Shown: positions 7,921 to 15,965 of the stretch, one piece after another | Position numbering within the stretch: position 1 is the stretch's first letter | Layout of the letters: each line of letters begins with the position of its first letter | Source of the DNA: an uncultured Draconibacterium sp. | GTDB lineage: Bacteria; Bacteroidota; Bacteroidia; Bacteroidales; Prolixibacteraceae | Length of the DNA: 64,000 nucleotides | Direction of reading: 5' to 3' | Assembly (NCBI RefSeq): GCF_963675065.1 | Contig: NZ_OY775905.1 | Location: 1,314,501-1,378,500 of the forward strand | Made by a program: the position numbers and the translations under genes | Notes under the pieces: model-generated | What the model was told of the DNA's origin: nothing | Databases searched by the model: none | Seen by the model: the letters and a program-made list of their open reading frames with translations, nothing else

Positions 7921-8631
7921 TTAGCTATAAACCAAAGTTCCGAGATCTTCACCACTCATAACTCGCTGTAAATTACCTTTTTGATCCATATTGAAAACAT
8001 AAATCGACAAATTGTTTTCTTTACACAATGTCGTAGCGGTAAGATCCATTATTCGGAGGTTGCGATTATAAATTTCGTCAAAACTGATCTTATCGAACTT
8101 GGTGGCTGTTTTATCCTTTTCCGGATCGGCCGTATAAATTCCGTCAACGCGGGTTCCTTTTAACATCACATCAGCTTCAATTTCGATTCCGCGAAGGGCA
8201 CTTGCTGTATCGGTAGTGAAGTACGGATTGCCGGTTCCGCCGGAAATAATTACGACTTCGCCATTTTCCAAAGCCTCAACCGCTTTGTCTTTCGAATAAA
8301 ATTCACCAACAGGCTCCATACGGATTGCGGTTAGTACTTTCGATTTTATTCCCTGGCCAACCAATGCTGAGTTTAACGCCAGGCTGTTTATTACTGTTGC
8401 GAGCATCCCCATTTGGTCGCCTTTTACGCGATCGAAACCTTTGGCCGCTCCACTTAATCCGCGAAAGATATTACCGCCGCCAATTACAATTCCAACCTGA
8501 ACGCCTGATTTTACAATCTCTGCAATCTCTTCAGCGTAATCACCTAATCGTTGCTGGTCTATTCCATATTGTTGATCACCCATTAACGACTCGCCGCTGA
8601 GTTTTAGTAGAATGCGTTTGTATTTTGCCAT
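7921..8631 (-). CDS. pyrH: UMP kinase
   Basis: 236 residues from MAKYKRILLKLSGESLMG (ATG 8629-8631). The open frame extends 40 residues further upstream, but that part is not family-like. It phosphorylates UMP to UDP with ATP in the cytoplasm. Motifs of the amino-acid-kinase fold: KLSGESL at the N-terminus (phosphate binding), VGIVIGGGNIFRG, a GGTGNPYFTTDTASALR block, and ADVMLKGTRVDGIYTADPEKD, which is the PyrH signature. Its stop lies about 107 bp before the frr start on the same strand. Confidence 0.97.
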   Translation of the reverse strand: MAKYKRILLKLSGESLMGDQQYGIDQQRLGDYAEEIAEIVKSGVQVGIVIGGGNIFRGLSGAAKGFDRVKGDQMGMLATVINSLALNSALVGQGIKSKVLTAIRMEPVGEFYSKDKAVEALENGEVVIISGGTGNPYFTTDTASALRGIEIEADVMLKGTRVDGIYTADPEKDKTATKFDKISFDEIYNRNLRIMDLTATTLCKENNLSIYVFNMDQKGNLQRVMSGEDLGTLVYS

Positions 8632-8655
8632 GATTATTTGCGTTTTTTTGATGCA

Positions 8656-8663
8656 CAAATATA
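8656..8663 (-). promoter_or_regulatory. -7 box of the pyrH promoter
   Basis: TATATTTG on the minus strand matches TAnnTTTG exactly, 24 bp before the pyrH ATG. No clear -33 partner is visible. Confidence 0.5.
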
Positions 8664-8796
8664 GCATAACCATAATTAAAACAGGAAATGCTTTTACAGT
8701 TAATTGAATCAAATATCCCAATGCTCTTAGTGATTGGGATTCGTTCAACAATCCTATTTCAATTCGCTACGTTTTTTAAATTTGAGTTTCACGAAT

Positions 8797-8827
8797 AAAA
8801 AAGCCATTTGCGTTTTGCAAATGGCTT
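8797..8827 (-). terminator. Orphan rho-independent terminator between pyrH and the acyl-CoA ligase
   Basis: An 11-bp perfect stem (8801-8811 with 8817-8827) with a 5-base loop is followed on the minus strand by a U-run (A-run 8797-8802). The nearest minus-strand gene upstream, the acyl-CoA ligase, ends 340 bp away. It therefore serves either a long 3' UTR or a separate short RNA. Confidence 0.85.
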
Positions 8828-9167
8828 CAAAAAACTCTGTGCTGTCTAATCAATTACCCTTCGCAGTGGTAATTAAATACTCATAAAAAAACTGCTTTTC
8901 TGAACAGCTGCGAAAATTGCGCTTTTTACATGCCGAAAACATGATAAAAATCAATACTCATCAGCCGTAGAATACGACCGATTTACTGCTGTTAAGTGAA
9001 TAAGGAGAAAATCAACGAAACCCTAATTGAAATTGTAAGGAGAATAAAAAATGATAGTGTTTTCTGTTTTTCCCTTGCAGATCGTAACTTGTTAAAAAGC
9101 TCAAAATCACATTCAATTATACCTATCAAACGCTAAATATTCATAGACATAACCAATCGTTTTTAGG
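8828..9167 (-). ncRNA. Candidate small RNA or structured 3' UTR, no coding gene seen
   Basis: The 340 bp between the orphan terminator and the ligase stop codon holds no convincing protein. It has a small inverted repeat, AATTACC with GGTAATT at about 8852-8874, and an FNR/CRP-like dyad at 8941-8954. The strong terminator at one end is the only firm sign of transcription. I considered tmRNA and RNase P RNA and saw no support for either. A 3' UTR of the ligase mRNA is equally possible. Confidence 0.3.
8941..8954. promoter_or_regulatory. FNR/CRP-like dyad
   Basis: ATGATAAAAATCAA matches TTGATnnnnATCAA at 9 of 10 defined positions. It lies in a gene-free stretch, not directly ahead of any annotated gene, so its target is unclear. 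Confidence 0.35.
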
Positions 9168-10820
9168 CTAAATAATCTTTATGCCCTGATCTTTACATAG
9201 TTTGACTGACATCTCGCTCAGTTTGTATTTTTGGATCTTTCCACTGGCGGTCATCGGGAATTCATCAACAAAAAATATGTACTTTGGAATTTTAAACCGG
9301 GCAATATTTCCCCGGCAAAAATCGATAATCTCTTCTTCGCTGAGTGTTTCTCCTTTTTTTAATTTAATAAAGGCCCCAACAGCTTCGCCGTATTTTTGGC
9401 TCGGAACACCTGCAACTTCAACCGCCTCGATTTGCGGCAAACGATACAGGTAATTCTCAATCTCGCGCGGGTATATATTTTCGCCACCACGCACAATCAT
9501 ATCTTTTATGCGGCCTGTAATTTTATAAAATCCATCTTCGGTTTTTACCGCCAGATCGCCCGAGTGCAACCATCCTTCCTTATCGATAACCTTTGCGGTT
9601 TCTTCGGGATTGTTGTAATAGCCCTTCATTACGTTATAACCCCGGCAGCAAATTTCACCCTGTTCGCCCGGCTTACATTCTTCGCCCGTTTCAGGGTCCA
9701 CAATCTTCACCTCAACATTCGGAAACTCAAAACCAACTGTGGTAGAGCGAACTTCAACCGAATTATGTGTACGCGTAGCTGTCATTCCCGGAGAACTTTC
9801 GGTTAAGCCATACACAATAATAATGTCTTTCATGTTCATTTTATCCATCACCTGGCGCATGGTTTCAATGGGGCAAAGTGCACCCGCCATAATTCCTGTG
9901 CGCAACGACGAAAGATCGAACATATCAAACATCGGGTGATTCAGCTCGGCAATAAACATGGTTGGCACACCGTAAAGCGCCGTACATTTTTCCTTTTGCA
10001 CAGAAGCCAGCACCAGCAAAGGATCAAAATCTTCGGTAAAAACCATTGTCGCTCCGTGCGTAACAATGCTACACACTGCCAACACGCAACCAAAACAATG
10101 AAATAGCGGAACACAAACCAACAAACGATCGTCTTCGGTATATTTCATGCACTCGCCGGTTGCAAATCCATTGTTCAGAATATTGTGGTGCGATAGCATT
10201 ACACCTTTCGGAAAACCTGTTGTTCCCGAGGTGAATTGCATATTCACCACATCGTGGCAGTTGAGCCCAATTTTTACACTTTCCAGTTCCAGGTCATCAA
10301 TATGGCTTCCCAGCAGCATCAATTCATCGGTACTATACATTCCGCGATGTTTCTGCTGACCGATAAAACCTACATTTCTAAGCTGCGGGAATTTTTCTGA
10401 TTTCAGTTTACCGCGTGGCTGTGTTTTTAGCTCAGGCACCAGCTCAAATATCATCTTCACATAGTCACTGTCGCGGTATCCATCAACAATGAAAAGCGAA
10501 TTTATATCTGCATTTTTCAGAATATACTCCAGCTCTGCTAATTTGTAATTGGTATTAACCGTTACCAGAACTGCCCCGATTTTGGCAGTGGCAAACATCA
10601 GCGTTGTCCAATCGGGAACATTTTTTGCCCACACACCTACTTTATCTCCCGGTTTAATACCGATAAAAAGCAATCCTTTTGCCAGGCTGTCTACCCGTTC
10701 GTTAAACTGCTTATACGAAAACCGCAGGTTACGATCAGGATAAACAATAAAATCTTTGTCTGGTGTTTCGAAGGCCCATTTTTCAAGTATATTTCCTAAG
10801 GTATAATCAAGTAGTTGCAT
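9168..10820 (-). CDS. AMP-dependent fatty acyl-CoA synthetase/ligase
   Basis: 550 residues, a typical length for the ANL adenylate-forming superfamily. It would activate a carboxylic acid with ATP and then form the CoA thioester. Motifs in order: the P-loop MQFTSGTTGFPKGVMLSHHN (about residues 194-213), the adenine motif YGLTESSPG, the hinge and ATP motif WLHSGDLAVKTEDGFYKITGRIKDMI followed by RGGENIYPREIE, and near the C-terminus PMTASGKIQKYKL with the adenylation lysine. Medium- or long-chain fatty acid is the likely substrate by overall similarity, but the sequence does not fix chain length. It starts 15 bp after an XRE-cupin regulator gene, so the two form an operon. Confidence 0.9.
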   Translation of the reverse strand: MQLLDYTLGNILEKWAFETPDKDFIVYPDRNLRFSYKQFNERVDSLAKGLLFIGIKPGDKVGVWAKNVPDWTTLMFATAKIGAVLVTVNTNYKLAELEYILKNADINSLFIVDGYRDSDYVKMIFELVPELKTQPRGKLKSEKFPQLRNVGFIGQQKHRGMYSTDELMLLGSHIDDLELESVKIGLNCHDVVNMQFTSGTTGFPKGVMLSHHNILNNGFATGECMKYTEDDRLLVCVPLFHCFGCVLAVCSIVTHGATMVFTEDFDPLLVLASVQKEKCTALYGVPTMFIAELNHPMFDMFDLSSLRTGIMAGALCPIETMRQVMDKMNMKDIIIVYGLTESSPGMTATRTHNSVEVRSTTVGFEFPNVEVKIVDPETGEECKPGEQGEICCRGYNVMKGYYNNPEETAKVIDKEGWLHSGDLAVKTEDGFYKITGRIKDMIVRGGENIYPREIENYLYRLPQIEAVEVAGVPSQKYGEAVGAFIKLKKGETLSEEEIIDFCRGNIARFKIPKYIFFVDEFPMTASGKIQKYKLSEMSVKLCKDQGIKII

Positions 10821-10835
10821 GAATACGTTTTTAAA

Positions 10836-11411
10836 TTATACGGGAGTGTAAACTACCGCAAGAATTTTTGCAGCCTGTTCGCCGGCTGCGTGAATGTTGT
10901 GGGCAACAACCGAATCGAGATAAATGGTATCGCCTTTGTGCAAGAGGTACACTTCTTTTCCGTAATTGATCTCAACACTTCCTTCAAGCACATATAAAAA
11001 CTCCTCGCCTTCATGCGACGACAGTTTATAATCCGATTCTTCCGATGGTTCAATTTCAACCAAAAACGGCTCCATGTGTCTTCCGGCTTTTGCCTGCGCC
11101 AGCGAGAAAAAGTTCAGGTGCTCACGAGTACTTTCATCTTTGGTAGAAAAGCTCAGCGTTTCTTCGGCTTTGCCTGCATTTACCAGAGCCGGTCCAATTG
11201 TTTCCTGATCGTCGAGGAAGGTGCCGATACGTACACCCATTGCACGCGATATTTTAATTAGCACACCTAACGAAGGAACATTCCCCTCGTCTTCAATCAG
11301 CTGTAACTGGGCTTCATCCAAATTAGCCTGTATTGCCAAATCACCGCGCGAGAGTTGCCTGAACTCACGAAACTCCTTGATCTTATTACCAATCTTTTTC
11401 CGGTTTTTCAT
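10836..11411 (-). CDS. XRE-family transcriptional regulator with C-terminal cupin domain
   Basis: 191 residues from MKNRKKIGNKIKEF (ATG 9411-equivalent at 11409-11411). The sequence just before this ATG closely resembles the one before the glgB ATG, which favours it over the earlier start at 11456. Residues 5-60 form a helix-turn-helix (RQLSRGDLAIQANLDEAQLQLIE). Residues 115-190 form a small cupin barrel (HEGEEFLYVLEGSVEINYG, then LHKGDTIYLDSVVAHNI), probably the ligand sensor. It sits 15 bp ahead of the acyl-CoA ligase gene, so it probably controls that operon in response to a fatty-acid-like compound. That ligand is inference. Confidence 0.88.
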   Translation of the reverse strand: MKNRKKIGNKIKEFREFRQLSRGDLAIQANLDEAQLQLIEDEGNVPSLGVLIKISRAMGVRIGTFLDDQETIGPALVNAGKAEETLSFSTKDESTREHLNFFSLAQAKAGRHMEPFLVEIEPSEESDYKLSSHEGEEFLYVLEGSVEINYGKEVYLLHKGDTIYLDSVVAHNIHAAGEQAAKILAVVYTPV

Positions 11412-11900
11412 CTCATTAAAATTGTTCGTTTCATTTCTATTCGATGTAACTCCCAATGAATTTGAATTCTTCTTGTTTTTGAATTTGAAGAATAAAAATT
11501 CATGCTCGTTTCATACGATTAAAATTGTTTATTTATTAGGATATCGTATGGAACTTGCACATTTTTAATTATCCTTTTGGGTGTAATTAGCTTACATGCT
11601 CGTTTCATCCTTTTTAGTTTTTTACTTTATCTTGTAATAGATGCCTGCCTCTCGGCAGCTATGGAACTCACCCCAATTTGCCGAGACTTGTTTCATAAGA
11701 CATTTGATTACGATGTAAAAATAACAGTTTGGATGAAATGTAAAAATGACTCCAATTAGTATTTTGCTTTCTATTCTATTTTTGAAACTAATGTTGCACA
11801 ACAGCATTACTTCGTTACAATAAAAAAAGGTGCCCAAACGAGCACCTTTTTATATATTCTATTTTTGCTTTTGCAAATAATATCAATTTTCACCGCGGGA
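11412..11900. promoter_or_regulatory. Regulatory region upstream of the XRE-cupin operon, no gene
   Basis: This 489-bp gap holds three minus-strand copies of an ATGAAACGARCA motif (complement at 11423-11434, 11503-11514, 11597-11608) and two + strand ATGGAACT variants (11548-11559, 11661-11670). A 17-bp imperfect inverted repeat joins 11503-11519 to 11543-11559 with 14 pairs. CTCGGCA (11651-11657) and TGCCGAG (11679-11685) form another dyad. The glgP terminator fills the far end. Short open frames here have no family features. Confidence 0.55.
11822..11851 (-). terminator. Bidirectional rho-independent terminator downstream of glgP
   Basis: The stem AAAAAGGTGC with GCACCTTTTT has an 8-base loop. 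A-tracts and T-tracts flank it, so it can act on both strands. It lies about 50 bp after the glgP stop codon on the minus strand. Confidence 0.85.
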
Positions 11901-14474
11901 TTAGCTGATCCATTTAATAAATCTGAAATCCTGGCGGTGTGGCAATTCCGGATGTTTGGCATACACCCTGAAACTGTAAGAGAACGAACCCGGGTGGTCG
12001 GGTAAAATGGTATGCTTATAACAGCAAGTTGTGCCCTCGCTTTTTTCAGGAATAAATTCAACTGTATCTACAATCCTTTCCTGTCCGTCATCTTTACTTT
12101 CAGCAATTAATAATTCCACACCAACTTCCTCTGGTTTAAGCCCATTTAAGTCAACCGATACTTTTACCGGATACTTATCACCCAATACCATGGTGTGCGC
12201 AATACCATCGATGATTTCGATGTTTTTCACCTGTATTCCATCCCATTTTGCAGCCACTTTGGCTTTCCAGGCAGCAATTTCTTTTGCCAGTTTATAACCT
12301 TCGGCATTCACACGTTGAGAACGCTCATATTGCGGGTTATAATAACGATCCTGGTAGTCGCGCATCATGCGCGATGTGGTAAAGTTTGGCGAAACATTTG
12401 CAATGGTATTTTTCACAAAACTGATCCATTTTTCAGGGATATCGTACTGGTTACGGCCATAATAAGCAGGAACAACCTCCTCTTCCAGAATATTGTAAAT
12501 GGTTTCAGCATCCAACTCATCCTGGAAATCCTGAACATCGTAGGCACGTTCGGCAGGTAATGCCCAACCGGCATTTTTCTGATAACCTTCAACCCACCAT
12601 CCATCAAGAACAGAGAAGTGAAGCGTACCATTCATAACACCTTTTTCACCGCTGGTACCAGATGCTTCCAACGGACGTGTTGGTGTGTTCATCCAGATAT
12701 CAACACCTTGTAACAGCATTTTTGCCAGGTTGATGTCGTAATTCTGAACAAAAAGAATTTTACCCCGGAATTCCGGACGTTTGGATACTTCCACAATATT
12801 TTTTATCAGATCCTGACCTGCTTTATCGGCAGGGTGCGCTTTTCCGGCAAAAATAAACTGTACCGGACGATCGGGATTATTTACAATTTTTGCCAATCGT
12901 TCGGTGTCACGGAATAACAAGTGAGCACGTTTATAAGTAGCAAATCTGCGCGCAAACCCGATTGTTAACGTATTCGGATTCAGTTTGCCCAGAATTTCAC
13001 TGATCATTTTTGGATTTTCCGAACGCTTAATCCAGTTATCCGAGAAACGCTCTTTAATATAGTTAATCAGCTTTTGACGTAGTTTCTTACGCAACTCCCA
13101 AATCTCGTAGTCCGGAACATTATAGATATTCTTCCAAACCTCAAAATCCAGTTGATTGGTTGGAAATTCTTCGCCAAAATATTTTTTATGAATGTCTTTC
13201 CATTCCTGAGCTGTCCAGGTTGGATAGTGAACTCCGTTGGTTACATAGCCAATTTCCAGCTCTTCCTCCAGGTATCCCTGAAAAAGATCTTTAAGCACTG
13301 CTTTACTTACATCGCCGTGCAGCATACTAACGCCGTTAATTCCCTGCGATAAGTTGCTGGCCAGGTAACTCATATTAAAATGATCCTCTTCAGCCCTGGC
13401 CTTACCTAACATCTCAAAGTCGTCCCAGGTCAGTCCAAGCTTTTCGGGGAAATAATTCATATAATGACGGAACATATCTTTATGGAAAGAATCGTGCCCT
13501 GCCGGAACCGGCGTGTGTGTTGTAAACACTGTTGATGCATTAACAACTTCTTTAGCCTCGGCGTAGCTAAGCTTCTGTTCTTCCATCAGGTTGGCAATTC
13601 GTTGTATTCCAATAAACGCTGCGTGCCCTTCGTTACAGTGGTAAATATCTGAGTCTACGCCTAACTTTTTCAACGCCTGAATACCTCCCAAACCAAGTAA
13701 CATCTCCTGTTTCAGTCGGTTTTCGTTGTCGCCACCGTATAAATGATGGGTTACAAAACGGTCGGCATCGTTATTTTCATGATGGTCGGCATCAAGCAAA
13801 TACAGTTTTACCGAGCCAATATTGGTTTGCCAAACTCGTCCGATCAGTGTCCTTCCCGGGTATTGTACTTCAACACGTACCCATTCGCCATTTTTATCCA
13901 ATGCCGGCTGAACGGGGATTTTCGAGAATTGCTGTGCATCGTAAACAGCCATTTGCTCACCGTGTAGATTCAGTGTTTGTTTAAAATATCCGTAGCGATA
14001 CAACAAACCTACGGCAACCAGTTTTACTTTCATATCGCTGGCTTCTTTCAGGTAGTCGCCGGCCAAAATACCCAAACCTCCCGAGAAGATTTTCAGGCTG
14101 TCGTGCAAACCGTACTCCATACTAAAATACGAGATTCCAGGGCCTGCAAGCTCTTTACGATCATCAAGATATTGGTTAAACTTTGTATTTACTTCGTGCA
14201 TTTTGGCTACGAACATTTCATCGCGTTCCAGCTCTTTAAAACGGTTGTAGCTCACCTGGTCGAGCAAAACAATTGGGTTATGGGCGCATTCTTCCCAAAT
14301 TTCCGCATCTATCTGCTGAAATAATTCGCGTGCTTCTGAATTCCAAACCCACCAAAGGTTTTTTGAAAGATCGCGCAGTGGTGAAAGACTTTCCGGAACG
14401 TTAGACTCTACGATAATCCGTTTCCATACCGGCTCTCCCACAACCGGGTTCTTTATAAATTTTTTCTCTTCCAT
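11901..14474 (-). CDS. glgP: Alpha-glucan (glycogen) phosphorylase, GT35, long form
   Basis: 857 residues. It releases glucose-1-phosphate from alpha-1,4-glucan ends using phosphate and PLP. The extra N-terminal domain (LSPLRDLSKNLWWVWNSEARELF) marks the alpha-glucan phosphorylase subgroup found with GH57 and GT4 partners rather than the classical E. coli-like form. Seen: YFSMEYGLHDSLKIFSGGLG (about residues 119-138), HCNEGHAAF, ATYKRAHLLF in the phosphate region, and the PLP motif EASGTSGEKGVMNGTLHFSV with its lysine. It is the last gene of the glycogen block, 153 bp after the GH57 gene, with its own promoter-like element. Classical glgP-type regulation by phosphorylation is not expected. 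Confidence 0.94.
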   Translation of the reverse strand: MEEKKFIKNPVVGEPVWKRIIVESNVPESLSPLRDLSKNLWWVWNSEARELFQQIDAEIWEECAHNPIVLLDQVSYNRFKELERDEMFVAKMHEVNTKFNQYLDDRKELAGPGISYFSMEYGLHDSLKIFSGGLGILAGDYLKEASDMKVKLVAVGLLYRYGYFKQTLNLHGEQMAVYDAQQFSKIPVQPALDKNGEWVRVEVQYPGRTLIGRVWQTNIGSVKLYLLDADHHENNDADRFVTHHLYGGDNENRLKQEMLLGLGGIQALKKLGVDSDIYHCNEGHAAFIGIQRIANLMEEQKLSYAEAKEVVNASTVFTTHTPVPAGHDSFHKDMFRHYMNYFPEKLGLTWDDFEMLGKARAEEDHFNMSYLASNLSQGINGVSMLHGDVSKAVLKDLFQGYLEEELEIGYVTNGVHYPTWTAQEWKDIHKKYFGEEFPTNQLDFEVWKNIYNVPDYEIWELRKKLRQKLINYIKERFSDNWIKRSENPKMISEILGKLNPNTLTIGFARRFATYKRAHLLFRDTERLAKIVNNPDRPVQFIFAGKAHPADKAGQDLIKNIVEVSKRPEFRGKILFVQNYDINLAKMLLQGVDIWMNTPTRPLEASGTSGEKGVMNGTLHFSVLDGWWVEGYQKNAGWALPAERAYDVQDFQDELDAETIYNILEEEVVPAYYGRNQYDIPEKWISFVKNTIANVSPNFTTSRMMRDYQDRYYNPQYERSQRVNAEGYKLAKEIAAWKAKVAAKWDGIQVKNIEIIDGIAHTMVLGDKYPVKVSVDLNGLKPEEVGVELLIAESKDDGQERIVDTVEFIPEKSEGTTCCYKHTILPDHPGSFSYSFRVYAKHPELPHRQDFRFIKWIS

Positions 14475-14516
14475 TTTCTTCTCATTAAATTAATTACAAA
14501 CTATACCCATCGGGTA

Positions 14517-14548
14517 AGCTCATCGTTCTAACTCACTTAGAACGAGCT
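14517..14548 (-). promoter_or_regulatory. 5' leader hairpin of glgP
   Basis: CGTTCTAA (14524-14531) pairs with TTAGAACG (14537-14544) around a 5-base loop; AGCT blocks extend the stem past a 3-base bulge. It starts right after a TATTTTTG -7 box, so it would fold at the very 5' end of the glgP mRNA or act as an operator. A second small dyad (ACCCATCGGGT) lies at 14505-14515. Confidence 0.5.
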
Positions 14549-14549
14549 G

Positions 14550-14557
14550 CAAAAATA
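14550..14557 (-). promoter_or_regulatory. -7 box of the glgP promoter
   Basis: TATTTTTG on the minus strand matches TAnnTTTG exactly, 75 bp before the glgP ATG. It indicates that glgP can be transcribed apart from the upstream glycogen genes. Confidence 0.5.
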
Positions 14558-14627
14558 GATTATCATTTCAACAAATTGTTTGTTCTACAATTATCGTTAA
14601 GTGAATTTAATGTTAGCGACAAATCGT

Positions 14628-15956
14628 CTATTTCTTCTTTCGCAAAGCCGTTTTTTGCTTTTTTGTTTTTTGCAAACGGCGCAAATCGGCTTCCATTCTT
14701 TTTATCTTTTCTTCTTTTTCTTCTAATAATCGATGAAGCGAAGCAATTTCATTCTCCACTTCACTTTCCGGAACATTCGCATTTAACCGGATTTTAAAAT
14801 CGCTCAGCACATTCATATAATTGATAAATGCCTCGTATGGCGAATCAAAATGGCTGTAAGATTTATGCGCATCACCGCCGGCAAAAAATTTGGTCGACAT
14901 ATAAAAGAAATGATCACTGGCCTGCAAATAATTCCAATCCTTCTGAAGAACACTGTCGGTACACCGGGCCATTTGTTCTTTCATGGCATACAGTTTTTCA
15001 AAGGCCTCTTTTTGCATCTCGTTACCCAGCCAGGCACTTAGATCGCGCTCTTCATCGGACCAGGAGATTGGATGTGGAACACTAACAACAGAAATCGGCT
15101 GAAGTTCATTAACAGCTTCGGAAGGAGTTGAAAACTTTAGCTTATCGCTTTTAACGATCTGTTCAGCCAAAGCTTTTAAGAAATCGAATATACCGGCTTC
15201 TTTTGGCTGTCGGGTTCCAAACGAATCGTAGCCCATAAACAAGTTTATTACCTCTTCTTTTTCACCAACGTTTTCGAGCCAGCTCACATACTTTTCTGCT
15301 GTCAACGGGTATTTATCCCATTTTGTGTCTGAGAATCGAAATCCAATATCATCACTCAGTTTGTAGTTGCGCATTAGCACTTTTAACCGCGGATTAATAG
15401 CGTTTACATACAGAAAATCGGGGCTTTTCCATCCGAGCACGTGCTTGGCTCCTTCGGTTAACATAGCCGAATAACCCAATTTGGCTACTTTCTCGCCAAT
15501 TTCGTCGGAGTAAATCATTTCCGTATTTCGGAAAACACGAGGTTTCTGACCGAACAACCTGAAGATCTGATCGTCGTGCATTTTTACCTCGTCGGTAAAA
15601 GCATGTATATCTTTTAAGGAGCTTAATGAATGCGAGTAGGTTTCGGCCAGGAATTCAACACAACCGGTTTTTGCCAACTTTTGAAACGACTCAATAACAT
15701 CGGGTGCATAAAGCTCAAACTGCTCCAATGCCACGCCGGTTATCGAAAAAGCCACTTTAAACTTATCACCCAGTTTATTGGCCAGTTCGAGCAACAATTT
15801 ATTGGTCGGTAAATAACTTTTGTCGGCTATATTTCGGATAATGCTTTCGTTTGAATAATCGTCGTAATAATAATGATCGTTACCGATATCGAAAAAACGG
15901 TAACGCCGGTGCCTGAACGGCTGATGTATTTGAAAAAACAAACAAATTGATTTCAT
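14628..15956 (-). CDS. Glycoside hydrolase family 57, alpha-amylase-like
   Basis: 442 residues. The N-terminal FFQIHQPFRHRRYRFFDIG is the first GH57 motif (HQP). Later motifs include the ETYSHSLSSL block at about residues 105-114 and FRNTEMIYSDEIGEKVAKLGY, which fits the region of the catalytic glutamate. The C-terminal 50 residues are a charged coiled-coil tail (LHRLLEEKEEKIKRMEADLR) ending in a Lys-rich stretch. No signal peptide, so it acts inside the cell on alpha-glucan. It lies 9 bp after the GT4 gene, a gene order common in Bacteroidota glycogen loci. GH57 includes amylases, transferases and branching enzymes; exact activity is not certain. Confidence 0.9.
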   Translation of the reverse strand: MKSICLFFQIHQPFRHRRYRFFDIGNDHYYYDDYSNESIIRNIADKSYLPTNKLLLELANKLGDKFKVAFSITGVALEQFELYAPDVIESFQKLAKTGCVEFLAETYSHSLSSLKDIHAFTDEVKMHDDQIFRLFGQKPRVFRNTEMIYSDEIGEKVAKLGYSAMLTEGAKHVLGWKSPDFLYVNAINPRLKVLMRNYKLSDDIGFRFSDTKWDKYPLTAEKYVSWLENVGEKEEVINLFMGYDSFGTRQPKEAGIFDFLKALAEQIVKSDKLKFSTPSEAVNELQPISVVSVPHPISWSDEERDLSAWLGNEMQKEAFEKLYAMKEQMARCTDSVLQKDWNYLQASDHFFYMSTKFFAGGDAHKSYSHFDSPYEAFINYMNVLSDFKIRLNANVPESEVENEIASLHRLLEEKEEKIKRMEADLRRLQKTKKQKTALRKKK

Positions 15957-15965
15957 AGTCGTTGG

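Noticed and set aside
8632..9167. tmRNA or RNase P RNA
   Set aside because: I found no tRNA-like ends, tag frame or conserved core to support either.
11577..11837. Small ORFs between the XRE gene and glgP
   Set aside because: They overlap the dyad elements and terminator and lack any family features or start context.
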